A stretch of 64,000 nt of DNA from Microcebus murinus (lineage: Eukaryota; Chordata; Mammalia; Primates; Cheirogaleidae). The notes beneath the pieces are model-generated. The model was not told the DNA's origin. It did not search any database and saw nothing but the letters and a program-made list of their open reading frames with translations. Numbering within the stretch: position 1 is the first letter of the stretch; each line of letters begins with the position of its first letter. The DNA lies in NCBI RefSeq assembly GCF_040939455.1, contig NC_134106.1:82591001-82655000 (forward strand). Reading direction: 5' to 3'. A program made the position numbers and the translations under genes. Below, one piece after another: positions 1 to 11,429 of the stretch.

Positions 1-100
1 TTGAGGCCAGATCTGAGTGTTACCTCTTCCTCCTAACTAACTCGCTTTTCTTGATTGGTGGATGCAGACAGTAGAGATTTTCAAGTTTTGATTCCTAAAC

Positions 101-162
101 AATTGTATTGTTACCAATACAATTTGTTACCAATACAATTTTTAATATTTTAGTATTAAAAA
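101..162. repeat. AT-rich palindromic cluster with tandem 16-mer
   Basis: A 16-bp unit (gttaccaatacaattt) occurs twice in perfect tandem at 110-125 and 126-141. The first copy overlaps a perfect hairpin (10-bp arms 101-110 and 115-124, 4-nt loop). Immediately downstream is a second perfect hairpin (9-bp arms 139-147 and 154-162). All are seen directly. The cause is probably slippage or fold-back synthesis; function is unknown. Confidence 0.8.
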
Positions 163-317
163 TTTTATTGTAACACCAAAAAAATGAAAGAACTGACCTT
201 GAGATCCTATGAGGCAGCTCCTCATTTGTATGAAAATATTTACTACATCTTGTACATACACACTTGATATAGAGCATCTCCTGCTGCATCACCATCATTT
301 GTTTACTTTCCATCTCC

Positions 318-440
318 CCCAGAGGTCTGAGCCCCTTGAAGGAAACAGCTATATTTTATTCTTATCTGTATTCTAAGCATCTAGGCTAATACCTGCCTCT
401 AAAGAAATGTTCAACAAATGCTTATTAAATGAGTGAATGT
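318..440 (+). mobile_element. L2 LINE 3' end fragment
   Basis: The order 'gtctgagccccttgaagga', an attttatt stretch, a ctaggctaatacctgcct stretch and 'caacaaatgcttattaaatg' follows the classic L2 3' terminus (ctccttgagggcaggg ... cctggcacatag ... aataaatgtttgttgaatga). It is diverged and truncated, with no coding capacity. Confidence 0.65.
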
Positions 441-1744
441 TTCCAATCTGTTGAGCTAAAACCCATTCATATTATATTTCATTACCTACAAAAGTAGAGA
501 AATAAAAGAAAATCTATTTTACTTATAGGAAATAAGTATATAAAAATTATATTCTAAGGAGCGTAAGTTTTCCTTTTCAAATGGGTCTTTCCCTTTAATA
601 CACCCAAACTCAGATCCTTGTTCACCCCTAATCCCCACATAACTACACAGCCCCACATACCCAACCCCACACTACATGGATCCCAAGATTTGCTAGCAAA
701 CATTTTTAACTAGGCATCCACTGAAAGCTTCAGAGTTAATGAATGGATTTCAAAGGATCTGTGAGTTTCCTGGAATTGTTAAAATATTGTGTATGTGTGT
801 ATTTCTCTTATCAGAAGATAAATAGTTTGTATAATATTTTCAAGAGGGATACAAAATCACAAATTATTAAAGATTCCATTAATTACCTCTTAAGTTACCT
901 CTTTCTCTCTTTTCACAAAAGACAGAAAAAGTGGAAGAAAAGCATGAAGAATGGAAGAGAAAAAGCAAGTGAACAATAAAGATAGAAAGAAAAGAAGGAA
1001 GAAAGTTTGGAGGGAAGAGTTTAGAGCAAACTACAGTACTTCAGTTTTTCAATGCCTTATCCTTCCTGAGCCCACTTCTTCTATTCCACCATTCCACCAA
1101 AATAGCTCTGCCAAAAGTCACCTGTCAAAATACTAATGCCAGAGGTAACCTCTATTCCAAAATGCAAAGGATTTATTTCAATCCCTAAGTTACTGGATGT
1201 TCTGCTATATTTGATATTATCTCTTCTTTGCAATTTAAACTCCAAGCTTCTATACGTTGCTTTCTTCTCCTTTCTTCAGTCTGGTGTCTTATAGAATTTT
1301 GCCTTCAATCCTTTTCTTATGATATATTCCTGGTAGTTGAACTCATTAATGGCCATAATTTTTACTACTGTTTCATATATTAATGAATTACTTATCTGGA
1401 ACTCTATTATACACACCTAGCCTATTCAGACGTATTACTATATAGGCAATTGCTTGTTGGACATTTGTTCCACAGATTCTTTACCAAATTCCTTGCCTTC
1501 TAACATAACTCAGGCACTTTGTTTCTGGGTTCTTTTTTTGTCACACACTTCTGCTGAGGCCCCATGCTCCAACCACACCAAACTGCTCTATTATGTTCCT
1601 TTCACTTCAATGGTTAATCCTGTGTGTTTTCATGAAGCATTTTAAATATGGTAGTTCTCTTGGAAGTCTTCCTCTTGCTTCTAGCGGACTCTGTTTAATA
1701 TTATCATAGCATTAATTATGGTGGATTGTTTTGTTAGATTTCTG
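441..1744. other. Unique AT-rich DNA, with a purine tract
   Basis: No gene is visible. A purine-rich tract (gaaa/gaag motifs) runs from about 919 to 1020. Around 1036-1140 the wording 'aaaatagctctgccaaaagtcacc' style text weakly resembles the middle part of L2 (plus strand), but I would not call it firmly. The rest is ordinary AT-rich sequence. Confidence 0.5.
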
Positions 1745-1769
1745 ACTATTCAGCTTTGTAGCAACCGGG

Positions 1770-1878
1770 TAGCAAGAACTCTGTCTTTTACTCCTGTATC
1801 AACAGTGGTGCAGTATCAAAGGCTGGCCCCACTGCGTGGTTCCCCAGGAAAGTTTGTTGGATAAATGAAGGAAAAGTC
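1770..1878 (+). mobile_element. Probable L2 3' end fragment
   Basis: The order 'gcaagaactctgtctttta' followed by 'gtttgttggataaatgaagg' resembles the L2 3' end (gcagggactgtgtctttt ... tttgttgaataaatgaatg). The middle is too diverged for certainty. Confidence 0.4.
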
Positions 1879-3744
1879 ACTGGGTGGCATGTAATGGCAA
1901 AGAGGTCACCACAAGAGCAGTATGGGCTCTGTCCTTACCTATCCTTTTTACCTGGTACCTGCTTAACCATCTTTGAGTAGCTGCCTCATGTCCCTTGTTC
2001 AATCAGTAATACCAGAGTTTAGTTTGATGATGGCTTATAATTATATGTGAAGTAACTTTTAGAAATATGAACAGCTATTAAAATGTAAAACATCATACAT
2101 GTAGAAACAGATTAGTCAGTTTTATGCACATGCTACATTGATCCAAATAGTCACATCTTAGAAGAACTTTATTTCTTTATGTTTTAACTTCTTAAATTTA
2201 CTAAAGAATAGACTCCTCCATGATATAAAGCAAATTATAATGAAATTTGATATTAAAATTTTGAAATATGCTATGAAAATACTTTATGGGCTCCTTAAAA
2301 CACCTATTAAATTCAACAAAAATGAATCAACATAAAACCAAATGGGCTTGTGCCTGTTCTTTTATAGTCTTTTAACCTGGTAGATCCACCTCTGATCTAT
2401 GAAGCTGCTAGGATGTAAAAATGGGCAGTCAGATTTCACACAAGGTTCTGCTCAAACTCTCTTCCACTCTACTTTTTAAAAAAATTTTAATAAACTTTAA
2501 TTCTTATTCATATTTGTGCTACTAGCTCTAATACTTACGGGAGTTTATGTTTTAAAAGGAAAAAAATAATTCCAACAGAGGTTCAAAGTCATTGCTCAGC
2601 CTGCCAAAAAGTGTATTCACATTAATAATGATAGTGTTAGTTGTAAAAGAAAAATAATAAAATAGAGTAAAACTAGAACAAATTATCCTTAAATAAATTG
2701 GAAAGACAAAAGAGAAAAGACCACATGAACTAAATTCTAAAATTTGGATAATTTGTCCTCAAAAAAATAAATTTTTATTTCAATTTATTTTAGCAACCTA
2801 AATGAACCACTGATTGATTCTAAATCTTGTAATTTGTGGGGTTTTCTTTTTTTCCTTTTAGCATTGTTCTCTGGGGCAGATTTTACTCCTTAGTGGTTAG
2901 AATAGAGCACAGGATGCAATAGTTTTCGGGTAGGAAGCTTGGCCAATGCCTTCATTGTCACTCTGTCTTTATCAGAACATATTTAATGTATTGCTGGTTT
3001 GCCCTCCTGAAGCCACATGGCATTATTCGGATATTCTTTGCTGCCCAAAACACATAGCATAAACTCAAATAGATTATCAAGTATTTATGTAATTTGGGAG
3101 TTTTGACCTATGAGAAGAGGAAAAAATATTTAGGCAAAAATCAATAAGTGGTTTGATGCCTTACTTTCTATCTCTTCTATTGAAAGATAATATAGAGAGA
3201 AATAAGGTAGTTTATAGTTGTTCTAGTTTTATTTATCACATACCATGTAATTGCAGAAAACTCTAGCCCACATTTGTCAAGAATTTACATTAAATTTTTC
3301 AATGCAAATAAATTTTCTTATTAGGAGAAAAACAAGAAGTATTTAACTATTATAAAACAGGACTTTAATAATTTTTTAACAAATTGAAGCCATTTCCTTT
3401 GTTATATGAAAGATATATGAGGTAGTCTACATGTTAATAGATAATAATAAAATAAAATGTTCATATATTTAGGAATTCTCCCATAATCTCATAAATTTGA
3501 TAAATACAAAAATCAACTGTTAGCTTCAAAAATAGCCAATAATGGAGGATTCGTATTACAAATTAAAAATTTCAAGAAATTATAGCCACAAAGAAATCAA
3601 GCAGTAAACTCTGTAGAGTTGAGAGATTTCTTCCCCATGTCCATTGCACCTCCTTTACTATAGTGTACCGAATTTGCATTTACAAAAACTGAGGGCCATA
3701 TTAATACTTTTCTCATCTGTATATAAGCACATTACAAACATATA
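1879..3744. other. Unique AT-rich DNA, nothing recognised
   Basis: About 1.9 kb with short A and T runs and no reading frame of note. I recognise no transposon family, splice-flanked exon or RNA gene in it. Confidence 0.5.
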
Positions 3745-3898
3745 TTTAACAGAGCTTGGAGGCAGGACTTTCAAAATCATGGAATGAGGACCTATGTAAA
3801 TCTATTCATCCATATAAATAACACTGGCAAAGATTATCAACATCAACTTTTTCATAATTCTGAAAATTGACCAAAAGTGTATAACAAACTGAGAAGAT

Positions 3899-3902
<4 letters not shown>

Positions 3903-3950
<48 letters not shown>
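3903..3950. repeat. (AT)n microsatellite
   Basis: About 24 uninterrupted AT dinucleotides lie inside the 5' region of the old L1M. The tract is likely length-polymorphic and self-complementary. Confidence 0.97.
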
Positions 3951-3953
<3 letters not shown>

Positions 3954-4534
3954 TATTGTTTTAAAAATGCTTAATGTTGATAAGAACAACAGGGTTTCTG
4001 GTGTTGTGACTTGACCTGCTCCTGTTCCCCTCCTTCAATTTATATCTATCTTTAAAAGAAGCAGCCTCAGAACTATGGCATCTCAGAAAACCACCAGCCC
4101 TGTAGTTATGAGAGGGCAAAGACTGGGTTTACAGTTCTACAAAAGGTTCTTTTCTCAAGACATTGTCATTATAGACCTATCTGCCAGATCCATTTGCAGG
4201 GCATGCCATCACTTATCTCCTTATTTGCTCTGTGGGAAAAGCCCTGTTTCCAAGGTGGCTGTCATAAACAATCTGTAACAATGGTTTAATATCCCAGCTT
4301 CATGAGGCTGCAATATCAATGGGGGCAAATGAGAACCTGACCAAAAACTTAAAAGAAACACAACAGAATTTAAAGATTATAGTGTAGAGAACATAATAGG
4401 ATGTCAACAGGGATCTTTTGAAATGTTAATATATTCCTGTGGATCTAGAAAACCATGTGCATATGCAATGCCACGTATATACCCAGGAGAGACCCAAGAG
4501 AGTTGCAATCTCTCATTTTTGATGTTAAAGCCCT

Positions 4535-4597
4535 GTGAATGCTAAGGTAGAATTGTAAACTCTGCCTGAGGAGAGGGTAGGCAAGCAGGGATCTGTT
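4535..4597 (+). repeat. Inverted repeat, left arm (63 bp)
   Basis: Reverse complement of 5291-5353 with 60 of 63 positions matching. Key ends: gtgaatgctaagg at the outer end and cagggatctgtt at the inner end. Both arms lie inside the old L1M, separated by 693 bp. Confidence 0.93.
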
Positions 4598-5290
4598 TTA
4601 TAGAATGACAAATTTCGTTATTTAAAATGTCCAGTTTTCAAGAAAAGTTTATGTGATACACACAAAAAAGGAAAAGTATGGCCTCTATGTAGGGGGAAAA
4701 GCATAGAGCTGCTATGGAAGCAGTCAATATAATAATTCTTAAGGGAGGCAGATGTTGGGGTTACTAGAAAAAGACTTTAAATAAGCCATAATAAACATGT
4801 TTAAAGAACTAAAGGAAAACATGTCTAGAAAATTAATGGAAAGTATGATAATTAGGTCTTAGCAAATTAAAAATATCAATAAAAACACAGAAATTATACA
4901 AATGAAGGCAAAAAGAAATACTAGAGTTAAAAAATATAGGAAGTGAAAAATTCACTATTAAAGCAGATTAGAGCTGGCAGAAGAAAGAAATGGCAAACTG
5001 AAAAAATAAGTAATGGAGATTATGCTGTCTGAGGAATAGAAAGAAAAAAGAATAAGGGAATAAGGAATGAAAAACTTCACACATTTGATGGAAAACATTA
5101 ATCTAAAAGTCTAAGAACCTCAACAAACTTCATGTAGGATAAACTCAAGAAAGTACACACCTCATCATGTTATAGTCAAAAGCAAAAGGCAAAAAGAAAA
5201 ACTTGTAAGTAGGAGAAAAAATGACTCATCTCATGTAGGAAATCCTTAATGTAAGTAACAGCTGATTTCTCATCAGAAATCACGGAGACC

Positions 5291-5353
5291 AACAGATCCC
5301 TGCTTGCCCACCCTCTCCTCAGGCAGAGTTTACAATTATGCCTTAGCATTCAC
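5291..5353 (-). repeat. Inverted repeat, right arm, probably an inserted copy
   Basis: Pairs with 4535-4597 (three mismatches). It interrupts recognisable L1 ORF1-type sequence: 'tcatcagaaatcacggagacc' lies before it and 'gagatgacacacttaaagtg' after it, so this arm looks like the inserted copy. It is followed directly by a perfect small hairpin at 5354-5371 (ttcctg/caggaa). Confidence 0.85.
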
Positions 5354-5866
5354 TTCCTGCCCGTTCAGGAATGAGATGACACACTTAAAGTGTTAATAGA
5401 TTGTTAATCAAGAATATTATAGTTCACCAAATTAAGACATTTATAAATAAAAACAGAAATTTTCTTACTAGCAGGTCACCCCACAAGCAACACTAAAGTG
5501 GGCTATTCAGGCTCAAATAAAAAGAAGTTAGATAATAAGTTCAACCACAGGAAAAAATAAAAAGCATGAGTGAAGATGGTAACTAATTAGGTAAACATAA
5601 AAAATAGCATAAATATATTTTTGATAATATTTATTCTATATAATTTTAAAGACAAGTACATAGCAGTAATTTTTAAAATGTGTTGGTGGGCTCATAATGT
5701 CTAAAGACCAAATTAACATAACAATAATAGCACAAAGGAGGGGTAAATGCAGCAATGTTGAAATGAATCTTCTATATACAATTTAGATTACATTAGTATT
5801 AATCTAAGCAAGATTATTTTCAATTAAGATACTAAATGTAATCCCCAGAACAACCATTAAAGCAAA

Positions 5867-5868
<2 letters not shown>

Positions 5869-5903
<35 letters not shown>
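5869..5903. repeat. (AC)n microsatellite
   Basis: Seventeen uninterrupted AC units, followed by a short tatatg stretch, within the old L1M. Confidence 0.97.
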
Positions 5904-5908
<5 letters not shown>

Positions 5909-5956
5909 GCACTCACACAAACAAGGAAACAACAAGGGAATTAAATGGTATACTAG

Positions 5957-6107
5957 TTGGAGCAGTAGCACATGGTTCCAGCTACTCAAAAGGCTGAGGC
6001 AGGAATATCACTTGAGCCCAGAAGTTCAAATCCAGCTTAGGCAATTTAGCAATAACCTGTCTCTAAAACAAATTTTTAAGTAATAAAATAAAACAAAAAA
6101 TGAAATA
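5957..6107 (+). mobile_element. FLAM-like Alu monomer in L1M
   Basis: A single 7SL-derived left arm: 'ccagctactcaaaaggctga', 'ggcaggaatatcacttgagc', 'cctgtctctaaaaca', then an A-rich tail. It is bounded by a perfect 14-bp target-site duplication (aaatggtatactag at 5943-5956 and 6108-6121). It inserted into L1M sequence, which continues on the far side. Confidence 0.85.
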
Positions 6108-6874
6108 AAATGGTATACTAGAATATATCTATTTAGCATAAAAGATCAGTAACAGAGAAAGTAACAAAGGTATGAGGCATAAAAAAAATAATTTTAGTAA
6201 AATGACAGAGGTAAATTCTACTTTATCGTTAATTACATTAAATATAAATGGATAAAACACTCCAATCAGAGGGAAATATTGGAAGAATGGGTAAATATAT
6301 GACATGCTTATGTACTCTCTATAAGAAAGACACTTTGGATCCAAAGACATAAAGAGATTTAAAGTAAAAAGATTGCAAAGGATATATTATACATATAGAA
6401 ACCAAAATGGAGCTCGGGTAACTATATTAATATTAACAAAATAGATTTTTAAACAAGTATAATAAGTTTAGATCAGAAATAAATAGAGGATAGAAAAATA
6501 ATAGACTTATATTTGTCTTAAACTCTATAAGGAATTAGACACTTAGATGAAAGGAACAACGTTTTTAATACTAAAACTACTGAAAATGACTCCAAAAAAT
6601 AGAAAATCAGAACAGACTTATAACAAGTAAAGAGATTAAATTAGGAATCTTAAAATTTCCCATAAAGTAAAGCTGAGGCCAAATTGCCTTCACTAATGAA
6701 TTCCAGTGGACATTTAAGAATAATTAATATCAGTCATTCAAAAACTCTTCCAAAAAAATAAAATTCAAGAACTTGCAGAATACAAGATTAACATACAATA
6801 ATCAGTTGTATACATTCACCATGAAAATCTGAATATAAAAGATAGCAATTTGATTTACAACACAACCCAAAATC

Positions 6875-6996
6875 TACAGTGTCCCCAAAGTCTCCCTACA
6901 AACGAAAAATTTTGTAATGAATATTTTGTAAATAAGGGTACATTAACTATAATTTCCCATTTTCCCTATGTTTGGCTACTTTTGGAACACCCTGTA
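6875..6996. mobile_element. Mariner-like MITE (MARNA type) in L1M
   Basis: A 122-bp element with TA at both ends. Imperfect inverted termini are tacagtgtccccaaagt at the left and acttttggaacaccctgta at the right. It has no coding capacity. It separates two stretches of old L1 sequence. Size, TA target and termini fit a Tc1/mariner MITE; the exact subfamily is my guess. Confidence 0.55.
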
Positions 6997-7235
6997 ATAA
7001 AATATGGAATTTAACAAAGAAGTGTAAGACTTGTATACTAGAAACTAAAAAACACTGTGGAAAGATATTAAATGAATACAAAATTTCTTCTTGGGATAAT
7101 GAATATGTTCTAAAATTAAATTGTGGTGATGTGTGCACAACTCTGTGAATACACTCTAAAACATTGAATTATATATTTTAAATAAGTAAAGTTTACAATA
7201 TATAAATTAGATGTCCATAAAGCTGTTTAAATTTT

Positions 7236-7566
7236 TTAAAATCCAGCTGCTCAGATTGCATTATATTTATTTCTTTTAATTTCCATCTTATCCATAAGAT
7301 TATGTATTTCCTAGGGATGTGGATTATGTCTTACTATTAGTTGAATCTCCAGCTAATGATGAATTTTTGCTTTGTTGATACAGACCACTAAATATTCACT
7401 TGATACATAAACAAAAATGTTATGTTTATTATAAATCTGAATTAGGGAAAAGAATTCTCTGTCTTTTTAACTTTTTAACTCTCATAGAACCATCACCTGG
7501 AATAGTCCTGCTCCATTGTAACCACTCAATAAGTAATTACTGGATAAACTATTGATACATAGACAG
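7236..7566. other. Unique spacer between two L1 copies
   Basis: AT-rich. The end (about 7495-7555, accactcaataagtaattac) faintly resembles an L2/MIR 3' end. No gene is seen. Confidence 0.4.
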
Positions 7567-8965
7567 ACAAAGAGATACCCTAGACCAATGGAATAGAACT
7601 GAGAACCCAGATATAAAATCATCCTCCTATAGCCATCTGATCTTTGACAAAACAGACAAAAACATACACTGGGGAAAAGAATCCTTATTCAATAAATGGT
7701 GTTGGGAAAATTGGATAGCCACATATAGAAGACTAAAACAGGATCTGTACCTCTTACCTCTTACCAAAATCAACTCTTACCAAAATCAAATCAATTAAGT
7801 GGATAACAGACTTACACCTAAGGCATGAAACTATAAGAATTCTAGAAGAAAATGCTGGAAAAACTCTTATAGACATAAACCTAGGCAAAAATTTATGAAG
7901 ACCCCAAAGGCAATCACAGCAACAACAAAAATGGGGCCTGATCTAATTTAAAAGTTTCTGTACAGCCCAGGAAATTCTCATGAGAGCAAATAAACAACCT
8001 ACAGAATGACAGAAAATATTTGCATGCTACATATCCAATAAAGGGCTGATAACTAGAATCTATATAGAATTCAGGAAAGTCAACAAGAAAAAAATCAAAC
8101 AACCCTATCAAAAAGTGGGCAAAGGACATGAACACAAACTTCAAAAGAAGATATACTAATGCCCAACAAACATGAAAAAATGCTCAGCATCTCTAATCAT
8201 CAGAGAAATGCAAATCAAAACTACAATGAGATATCATTTAACTCCAGTGAGAAGGCCTTTTTATCAAAAAATCCCCAAATAACAAATGTCGTCATGGATG
8301 CAGAGAGATAGAAACACTCTTATACTGCTGGTGGGGCGGCAAGCTAATACAACCTCTACGGAAAGTAGTATTAGAGATACCTCAAAGTAGAACTACCATT
8401 TGAGCCAGCAATCCCATTACTGGGCATCTAATCAAAGGAAAAAAAGGCATTCTCTAAAAAAGACATCTGTACTTGAATGTTTATATCAGCACAATTCACA
8501 ATTGCAAAGATATGGAAACAACCCAAGTGCCCATCAATACATGAGTGGATTAATGAAATGTGGTATATTTATACCATGGAGTGCTACTCAGCCAAAAAAA
8601 AAAAAAAAAAACAATGGGGATCTAGCACCTCTTATATTATCCTGGAGAGAGCTGAAACCCATTCTTCTAAGTGAAGTATCACAAGAATAGAAAAACGAAC
8701 ACCACATGTACTCACCGTCAAATTGGTATTAATTGATCAACACTTATCTTCACATATGGTAGTAACATTCATTGGGTGTTGGGGAGGTGGGAGGGGAGAG
8801 GAGCAGATAGGTATATTCATACCTAATGTATGCGGTGTGCACCATCTGGGGGATGGACACACTTGAAGTTCTGACTTGGTTGGGGAAAAGTCAATATATG
8901 TAACCTAAACATGTTTACCCCTGTAATATTCTGAAATTTAAGAAAAAGAGAATAAAAAAATTTAA
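7567..8965 (+). mobile_element. L1 3' end (ORF2 C-terminus and 3' UTR), strepsirrhine lineage
   Basis: ORF2 3' coding text runs from 'ccctagaccaatggaataga' through 'aataaatggtgttgggaaaa', 'gagaaatgcaaatcaaaac' and 'ataccatggagtgctactca'. A lineage-type 3' UTR ends 'gtttacccctgtaatattct' followed by an A-rich tail. It is 5' truncated with several frameshifts and cannot encode a working ORF2. A perfect 16-bp tandem duplication lies at 7758-7789. Confidence 0.9.
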
Positions 8966-9020
8966 AAACTTGGAGTAAAAAAATGAGTATAATTTAAAAA
9001 ATTAATAAATCTAAAACCTG

Positions 9021-9067
9021 TATACAGAACTCTGTTCTGTATATTTCACAGTATAAATTGTGAAATA
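9021..9067. repeat. Two adjacent perfect hairpins
   Basis: Hairpin 1 has arms tatacagaac (9021-9030) and gttctgtata (9034-9043) with a 3-nt loop. Hairpin 2 has arms tatttcaca (9042-9050) and tgtgaaata (9059-9067) with an 8-nt loop. They overlap by two bases. No flanking gene or terminator context is visible. Confidence 0.85.
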
Positions 9068-10737
9068 ATATGTGAAAGCATAAAATAATTTTTTCAAGGC
9101 GGAGTCTTATCTAACTGTAACTATTATCTACTATAATGTCATCTCTCAAAATATATTGATAAAGATAATCCATACCTGGGAAGATTATTAAATTTCATCC
9201 CCAAAATCAAATTTTTTTGTTTCTTCAAAACAAAGTCTCATATTGTGATAGACAAGGAGATCCCCCAGATATTTTAGGAATCTTAGAATAAACACTCTCT
9301 TTCTACCTTTATTCCATTTTGTTTTCATTCCTGAATAATATATGCCCATTGCTTAGCATGGTACTTGCGCTTAACAGTATATTTTCTTAATATTCCAACA
9401 GATAAAGTTAGCTTCTTGGAAACAGATCCTTCTTAGGTGGGTCTTGTCAGTATCTTCATGTTCTTCTGACTCACTGCATGGCTTTTGATCCCTTGTTAAG
9501 GAAATCTGTAACGACCACAGAAAACAATGACCATGGACATACACACGGAGGTTATATTACCAGCAAGTAAGGGGACAAATGATGACATTCTTGTTCAAAG
9601 GAGGATTTATCCTACTACACAGGTTGGTGATTCTTCAACCTGTACACAGTCCCGTTAGCAAACCTGGGTTTCATTTTCTCTGATAACATGTCACAGAGCT
9701 TACATGTGTGTCCCACTTGCCTGCTGCTAGTCACTGAGGGTCCTGGGTTCCGAGTTGCCCTTTTTGATCCCTGCTATTGGGCTTGAACTTTTTATGGTGG
9801 GATCCCAGGAGGTGCAGAAGAGGCCAAGAAGGGCTGGCCTAAATTAAACAACAGCAATCATAAATACCAGATAGAAATAGTTTTCATTGTGTTGGATAGA
9901 TCATCAAAGGTGAGATTGAGAAATCTGTGTGGGAGGGTCACCTGTAACCTTTAAATGTATGTAAGAAAATTATCATAGTCCCTCAAAATATGTTTCTTGG
10001 TTTCACTGTCTGGACTGGCTGTGTCTGCCCCAGTACACTCTGAGTCCACGTAATGGCTCTATCAAGAATTGTGCCTATATATTTAACATAAAAAAGCTTA
10101 TTCTGCTTCAAGCACTGTAATACAAATGTTCTAATTTAATGCGTGAGCGATTTTGATTTGGCCAATTATTATTCATATTGTTGGTTATGGCTATGGCCTC
10201 AATGAGTCTTTTGAATCAGCATGTTAGTTCTAACACCCCAGGTTTTGATTTCCTTTTGTAAAGCTGCTCTGTTCACTGTATTTCCAATAAATATGTCTTA
10301 ACCTTCGTATCTCTTAATGCTGAATGATCCCTAGTTTGTAGTTCTAGATCATCTTTGAAACAGAGTCAGGCACCCACTTGATTTTCCACTTGCAGTGCTG
10401 GTACTTTTCCTGCTTGTCCTCCATTCTCCTGCCAAGCACGACTACCCCAGTGCCCAATGAAGTGAGACATTCACCCATCTCTGGACTTTAATTTGCCTGT
10501 AGCCTTTTGTGGTCTGATCTCTCAGACCTAAGGACATGCATCTGATAATCATTCCAAACCCAGCTCTAAATTTAACTTTGATATAAAATCTCCCCTTCTT
10601 TATTTGATCAGTTGCAAGCAGACTCCTCTTTTTGATTCTCCATCCCTGGCATTATCTATTTGACTCTCCCTCATGGCAAGTTCCACGTTTCTTTCCATAC
10701 TACAGTGATGCTTGTTACTTGATCTATATCTGAACCT
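9068..10737. other. Unique DNA, nothing recognised
   Basis: About 1.7 kb of mixed-composition sequence without stop-free reading frames of note. A short hairpin (acaggttg/caacctgt) lies near 9620-9644. The block at 9420-9840 is somewhat GC-richer than its surroundings but matches no repeat I recognise. Confidence 0.45.
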
Positions 10738-10852
10738 GTCCTTGAGGGTAGGATTCTTGTCAATTCTTTTATGCCACAGGGTTACAACTGAGACTCACTG
10801 AATATAGTAAATGCTTCACAAATATGTGATGCATGCATGAATGAATGAAAGC
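10738..10852 (+). mobile_element. L2 3' end fragment
   Basis: 'tccttgagggtaggattctt' is followed by 'aatatagtaaatgcttcaca' and 'gaatgaatgaaag', the usual order at an L2 3' terminus. Confidence 0.6.
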
Positions 10853-11274
10853 ATTAATACAAATATGATACAATAGCAAGAAACGTATGACGAGTCCTCA
10901 ACTGTGTAACTTGGGACAAATTGTATAATATTTTCATTAAGTAGGAATTTTTCCTTTTGTAAAATGAGGGGACTGGACAGGGTCATGTCTTCACTCCATC
11001 TCTAATGCGGTGTAACTGGCCCAGTGGGGAGTGGAGGAAAAGCAGGAACAGGGGAAATCAGCCTATTTCACCAAATGCTTTACCTTTTTAAAGTGTATGT
11101 CCCTCGGGAATATCACTGTAATGGAGTGAGCCAGGAGAATCAGCCCCGCCATCAAACTGTAGGAACTAATATGCGGGGTTTCTAATCTTCTCCCAGCACG
11201 AAACAGTAAAAAGCATAAGTATTTTAAGCAGAGAATGTAGGGATTTTTTTCCTATGCCATTTACAGCCTGTTTT

Positions 11275-11398
11275 ATCATGGAAAACTTACTTAATCTCTC
11301 TGTGTCTCATTTATTAAGTGTCTAAAAGGAGGGTAATAATACCAACCAATAGGATTTCTTAAAGGATCATTAAACTAGTGAGCATGAGACAGGTATAG
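11275..11398 (+). mobile_element. MIR SINE fragment, first of a pair
   Basis: 'acttacttaatctctctgtg' is followed by a diverged 'ctaaaaggagggtaataata' and 'aaggatcattaaactagtga'. This is the MIR core and 3' half in plus orientation. Confidence 0.65.
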
Positions 11399-11429
11399 TT
11401 CTAGACAGCTACAGCCACAAACACCAGGG

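Larger units (their letters stand above)
3745..7235 (+). mobile_element. Ancient L1M element, nearly full length, interrupted
   Basis: It opens with an old L1 5' region (tgaggacctatgtaaat ... aacactggcaaagattatcaa). ORF1-type text follows at about 4760-5290 (gactttaaataagcc; gagctggcagaagaaagaaa; ctgatttctcatcagaaat). The start of the ORF2 endonuclease domain is at about 6215-6420 (ttaaatataaatggataaaac; cactttggatccaaagacat) and RT-region text at 6765-6850. The element closes with an L1MB/MC-like 3' UTR at 7090-7235 (ttgtggtgatgtgtgcacaa; ataaagctgttt). Every frame is broken by stops and indels, and large parts of ORF2 are missing. It hosts (AT)n, (AC)n, a FLAM monomer and a mariner-like MITE. 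It may be two L1 copies side by side; the plus orientation is consistent throughout. Confidence 0.75.

Noticed and set aside
1036..1140. L2-like wording in plus orientation
   Set aside because: Too short and diverged to call; mentioned only in the description of the unique block.
8400..8690. Two overlapping plus-strand frames ending in poly-Lys
   Set aside because: They are the frameshifted C-terminus of L1 ORF2; the Lys run is an A homopolymer.
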